In this document: piece after piece, positions 60,861 to 64,000 of the stretch
How the letters are laid out: each line of letters begins with the position of its first letter
Numbering within the stretch: position 1 is the stretch's first letter
Assembly (NCBI RefSeq): GCF_039655875.1
Contig: NZ_JBBYXK010000001.1
Coordinates: 744,001 to 808,000 of the forward strand
DNA from: Emcibacter sp. SYSU 3D8
Lineage (GTDB): Bacteria > Pseudomonadota > Alphaproteobacteria > SMXS01
Direction of reading: 5' to 3'
DNA length: 64,000 bases
Position numbers and translations under genes: made by a program
The notes under the pieces: model-generated
Seen by the model: only the letters and a program-made list of their open reading frames with translations
What the model was told of the DNA's origin: nothing
The model's database searches: none

Positions 60861-62939
60861 ATGAACCGCCTTGTCACCATAACAGCCCTGTCGGCCCTCG
60901 CCGGTCCGGCGATGGCGGCCGAAACCGGCGTCGCCGTGGCGCCGGGCGAGGAGATCGTGGTGACGGCGCGCCCCAGCGCCGCGGATCCGTTCAGCGTCCT
61001 GCAGAGCACAACCGTCCTGACCGCCGAGAGCCTGCAGCTGCGCCTCGAAGGCTCCATCGGCGAGACGCTTGCCAGCCTGCCGGGATTCAGCTCCAGCTTC
61101 TTCGGCCCCGGCGCGTCGCGCCCGATCATTCGCGGCCTGGACGGCGACCGCATCCGCGTACTCACCAACGGCATCGGCTCCATCGACGCCTCGACGGTTA
61201 GTCCCGACCACGCGGTGGCCGCCGACCCGCTCGGCGCGCAGCGGATCGAGGTGGTCCGGGGCCCCGCGAACCTGATGTATGGAAGCAATGCCGTCGGCGG
61301 CGTCGTCAACCTACTCGACGGCCGCATCTCCGAGCGCCTCCCCGCTGATCCCGTCAGTGGCCAGGTGGACGTGCTCTATGGCAGCGCGGCAGATGAGCGT
61401 GCCGGCGCCGCCCATGTCGATGTCACCATGGGAAAGTTCGTCCTGCACCTGAAAGGCTTCTACCGCGAGTCGGACGACTACCGTGTGCCCCTCGGCGCCC
61501 TGAAAGACGATCACGACGAGGATGAGTACGAGTACGGCGAACACGAGGAAGAGGAAGAAAACCCCCGGCGCGTGGCCAACAGCGCCAACCGGAGCCAGGG
61601 CGCCACGGCCGGTCTGTCCTATGTATGGGACGACGGCTTCCTTGGCCTCGCCTATTCGCGGCTCGACAGCAAGTATGGCATCCCAAGCGGGGGCCACGCT
61701 CACGAGGAAGACGAGCACCACGACGACGAACACGAGGATGAGGATGAGGAAGCCGGTCACGGCGAGGAAAACGTCGCGGTCGATCTGGTGCAGGATCGTC
61801 TTGATATCGCCGGCGAGGTCCGCGGAGACCTCCTCGCGTTCGAGGCCGCACGGGTCCGGTTCGGTTACGCCGACTACCAGCATGTCGAGATAGAGGGCGA
61901 CGAGATCGGCACGATCTTCGGCAACAAGGCATGGGAAGGGCGCCTCGAACTGGTCCACAAACCCCTTTTCGACGGCATCTGGAGGGGAGCAAGCGGCGTC
62001 CAGCTTACATCGCGCGACTTCGAGGCCATTGGCGACGAAGCGTTCGTTCCGCCCAGCGAGACCTTCAACTGGGGATTGTTCACCTTTCAGGAGGTGAAGC
62101 TGGGAGCAGTGACCGTCGAACTCGGCGCGCGCTTCGAGAACCAGCGCGTCGAGGCGCTCGGCGAACGGCGGACCTTCGACAGTTTGAACGTATCGGGCGG
62201 ACTGGCGTGGACGCCGGACGAGGACTGGCTGCTGGGCGTCACGATCAGCCGGTCGAGGCGCGCGCCTACAGCCGAGGAACTATTCGCCGACGGCGCCCAC
62301 CTTGCCATCGGCGCCTATGAGATCGGCGACCCGGGCCTTCGGCAGGAGACGGCGGTAAACGTCGAGGCATTCCTGAGAAAGCGCGCCGGCGTGGTGACCG
62401 GCTCGATCAGCGGCTTTGTCACCTGGTATGACGACTTCATCACGCAAGCGTTCACCGGCGGGGAAATGGATGGCCTGCCGGTGCTTCTGCGCGGCCAGAC
62501 CAACGCACGGTTCGTCGGCCTCGAAGCCGAGGTCGAGGTCAAGGCGGTGCAGACCGACCTGTGGTCGCTGACTTTCGACGCCTCGGCCGACTATGTGCGG
62601 GCGACGGACACCATCTCCGGCGGGACACTGCCGAGGATTCCCCCGTTCCGCCTCCAGTTGGGCGCGGAATACCGGCGCGACTGGCTGACCGGCAGGGTCG
62701 AGGTGCAGCGGTTGTCGCGTCAGGACCGGGTGGCGGCGTTCGAGGAGGAGACCGAAGGCTACACCATGCTGAACGCCAGCCTCTCGGTACGTCCCTTCAC
62801 CGCGCGGCCTGACGTGACCATCATGCTGCGCGGCCGCAACCTGACCAACGCCATAGCCCGCGCCTATACCTCGTTCCTCAAGGAATTCGCACCGCTGCCG
62901 GGCCGGGATATCCGGGTATCCCTCCAGGTGGGCTTCTAG
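60861..62939 (+). CDS. TonB-dependent zinc receptor, ZnuD-like
   Basis: A 692-residue outer-membrane receptor. It has a signal peptide ending AGPAMA, a TonB box EEIVVTA, a plug with the PGFSSSFFGPGASRPIIRGLDG run, VVRGPANLMYGSNAVGG and a beta-barrel ending in the terminal Phe (VSLQVGF). Two acidic/His-rich loops lie at about 215-237 (KDDHDEDEYEYGEHEEEEEN) and 276-304 (GGHAHEEDEHHDDEHEDEDE), likely metal-capturing extracellular segments. GGAGGG precedes the ATG and a Zur-type operator overlaps the promoter. Zinc is the best candidate; a zinc chelate is possible. Its stop overlaps that of the convergent gene. Confidence 0.9.
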   Translation: MNRLVTITALSALAGPAMAAETGVAVAPGEEIVVTARPSAADPFSVLQSTTVLTAESLQLRLEGSIGETLASLPGFSSSFFGPGASRPIIRGLDGDRIRVLTNGIGSIDASTVSPDHAVAADPLGAQRIEVVRGPANLMYGSNAVGGVVNLLDGRISERLPADPVSGQVDVLYGSAADERAGAAHVDVTMGKFVLHLKGFYRESDDYRVPLGALKDDHDEDEYEYGEHEEEEENPRRVANSANRSQGATAGLSYVWDDGFLGLAYSRLDSKYGIPSGGHAHEEDEHHDDEHEDEDEEAGHGEENVAVDLVQDRLDIAGEVRGDLLAFEAARVRFGYADYQHVEIEGDEIGTIFGNKAWEGRLELVHKPLFDGIWRGASGVQLTSRDFEAIGDEAFVPPSETFNWGLFTFQEVKLGAVTVELGARFENQRVEALGERRTFDSLNVSGGLAWTPDEDWLLGVTISRSRRAPTAEELFADGAHLAIGAYEIGDPGLRQETAVNVEAFLRKRAGVVTGSISGFVTWYDDFITQAFTGGEMDGLPVLLRGQTNARFVGLEAEVEVKAVQTDLWSLTFDASADYVRATDTISGGTLPRIPPFRLQLGAEYRRDWLTGRVEVQRLSRQDRVAAFEEETEGYTMLNASLSVRPFTARPDVTIMLRGRNLTNAIARAYTSFLKEFAPLPGRDIRVSLQVGF

Positions 62940-64000
62940 CGAGCGGCTCCGCCATACTCGAAGGCGCCCACGTCGAGCTTGCCGAGCGCCTTGCGCGGCG
63001 TCATCGGCTTGGGGAAGCCATACTCGTTGGCGGGCATCAGTGAAGTCTTGCCCGCATTGCCGACCTTGACGCCCTGATCGATGGCGTCGGCGTCTTTGGC
63101 CAGATGGTAGTCGTAGCCCGCACGGTCGACGAACTTCTCGCTGGACTCGATCCTGTTGTTCACGTCCTTGGCCGGTCCGTCGGACACGCCGATCCTGCCG
63201 ACCAGCAGATTGTTGGCGACAAACGCCGTGGCGCCGGACCGGTTGAGCACGAAGGTGCCGGCATGGCGGTCGTTCACCATGGTGTTGCTGGTGACATACA
63301 GCCCCAGCGGCTTGCCTTCGCATCCCTCGGCCCCATAGGACACCGCATTGGAATTCTCGGCGTTCGCACCCTTGTGCAGCACATTGCCGATGACGAAGGT
63401 CGCGCCGCAATTGGGCGCCTCGATCAGATAGCTGGCGCCGCCATTCTGGTCGGTGACCTTGTTGTAGAGGATCCAGTTCTCGGCACCGCGCACCTTGATG
63501 TGATGGCCGACGTCGTTGTGATGGAAATAGGAATTCATCACCACAACCCGCCTGGCGGTGCCGATGTAGATACCATGGGCCTGGCCACTGCCGGCATGGA
63601 CGCGATAGGCGAACTCGGAGTTGCGGATTTCCACCACCATGTCCGGCCGGTTGATGGTCAGGATGCCGCTCTGGTTGTGGTGAAAGCTGGAATTGCGCAC
63701 GTCGAGTTTGCCGCCCTCGTAGCGGATGCCCGCGCCATTCAAATCCGGCACCACGGCGCCGGAGAATTCGATGTTGTCGACGCTGACATTGTCGCCGCTC
63801 AGCACCCAGATGCCCTTGTTGTTGGGCGGGCCGACGGTGGCGCGGAAGTGCGGCCTGCCGTGCACGCCGCGCAACGTGACGTCGCTGGCGGCAATCTCGG
63901 CGAAGTCGTTGAGGTAAAGGCCGCCTTCGATCTCGACCACGTCGCCGTTCTGCAGGCTGCCGGCCACATCGCCAAGACGTTCGTAGTCCTTGCCCGGCCC
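62936..64000 (-). CDS. Right-handed parallel beta-helix protein, C-terminal part
   Basis: At least 354 residues, open at the right edge (the 5' end is outside). The frame reads GPGKDYERLGDVAGSLQNGD then VVEIEGGLYLNDFAEIAASD, the typical opening of pectate-lyase-like beta-helix proteins, and continues with repeats rich in Asn, Ser and Gly (VRNSSFHHNQSGIL, VVMNSYFHHNDVGHHIKV, GLYVTSNTMV), each a helix turn. It ends KLDVGAFEYGGAAR. Such proteins bind or cleave surface polysaccharide; this one may be envelope- or matrix-related. No catalytic signature can be named. Confidence 0.85.
   Translation of the reverse strand, partial: GPGKDYERLGDVAGSLQNGDVVEIEGGLYLNDFAEIAASDVTLRGVHGRPHFRATVGPPNNKGIWVLSGDNVSVDNIEFSGAVVPDLNGAGIRYEGGKLDVRNSSFHHNQSGILTINRPDMVVEIRNSEFAYRVHAGSGQAHGIYIGTARRVVVMNSYFHHNDVGHHIKVRGAENWILYNKVTDQNGGASYLIEAPNCGATFVIGNVLHKGANAENSNAVSYGAEGCEGKPLGLYVTSNTMVNDRHAGTFVLNRSGATAFVANNLLVGRIGVSDGPAKDVNNRIESSEKFVDRAGYDYHLAKDADAIDQGVKVGNAGKTSLMPANEYGFPKPMTPRKALGKLDVGAFEYGGAAR

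Overview
The window looks like ordinary chromosome of a GC-rich alphaproteobacterium. The evidence is the gene content and order: an aa3 cytochrome c oxidase run ctaC-ctaD-ctaB-small protein-ctaG-ctaE-surf1-thrC-M16 peptidase next to tldD, a gshA-rsmE block divergent from ubiA, an APH-type thrB joined to rnhA, two IalB-family proteins, and a glycine cleavage operon behind a tandem glycine riboswitch. The order within the class cannot be fixed from the window alone. I found no rRNA, tRNA, CRISPR array, prophage or classical insertion sequence. Genes are densely packed, and many neighbours overlap by 4 bases (ATGA or GTGA), which implies translational coupling.

Region by region. 1-6600: a cut-off msrA, a DUF4412-like secreted protein, two IalB-family secreted proteins around an alanine-glyoxylate-type aminotransferase, a secreted thioredoxin-like protein, a small ParB-domain protein, a GNAT acetyltransferase and a YaiI/DUF188 protein. 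6600-21700: a periplasmic TPR protein, a zinc-independent MDR reductase paired with a molybdopterin oxidoreductase, an alpha-2-macroglobulin/PBP1C pair, and a carotenoid oxygenase divergent from a MAPEG protein with a palindrome between them. 21750-23360: an acyltransferase-like protein, then a GIY-YIG nuclease gene bracketed by inverted copies of a palindromic repeat, then a decayed membrane protein gene. 23380-28265: gcvT-gcvH-orf71-gcvPA-gcvPB with its promoter and tandem glycine riboswitch; orf71 is an undescribed small gene that fits exactly between gcvH and gcvPA.

28400-40900: a 59-residue small protein, a prokaryotic pentameric ligand-gated ion channel, a UBP zinc finger protein, an HD-GYP phosphodiesterase, tesB, a GNAT-nitrilase fusion, a P450/LLM oxidoreductase pair converging on a 2OG-Fe(II) oxygenase, a lipoprotein, a double-CDGSH protein, thrB-rnhA, a peroxiredoxin and yqgE. 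40880-49380: M16 peptidase, thrC and the cytochrome oxidase operon. 49636-64000: tldD, two small membrane proteins, gshA, rsmE, ubiA-ubiD, a DUF3089 hydrolase, a pair of OmpH/Skp-like periplasmic proteins, an enoyl-CoA hydratase coupled to cobA, a ZnuD-like TonB receptor behind a Zur-type operator, and a cut-off beta-helix protein.

Functionally the window carries respiration (heme O synthesis, oxidase subunits and copper assembly), ubiquinone synthesis (ubiA, ubiD), threonine synthesis (thrB, thrC), one-carbon metabolism with glycine sensing, thiol and peroxide defence (msrA, gshA, peroxiredoxin), and envelope functions. The least-explained parts are the 71-residue gene in the glycine cleavage operon, the repeat-bracketed GIY-YIG unit, the ligand-gated channel, and the molybdoenzyme with no obvious metal ligand. 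No large novel system is evident.
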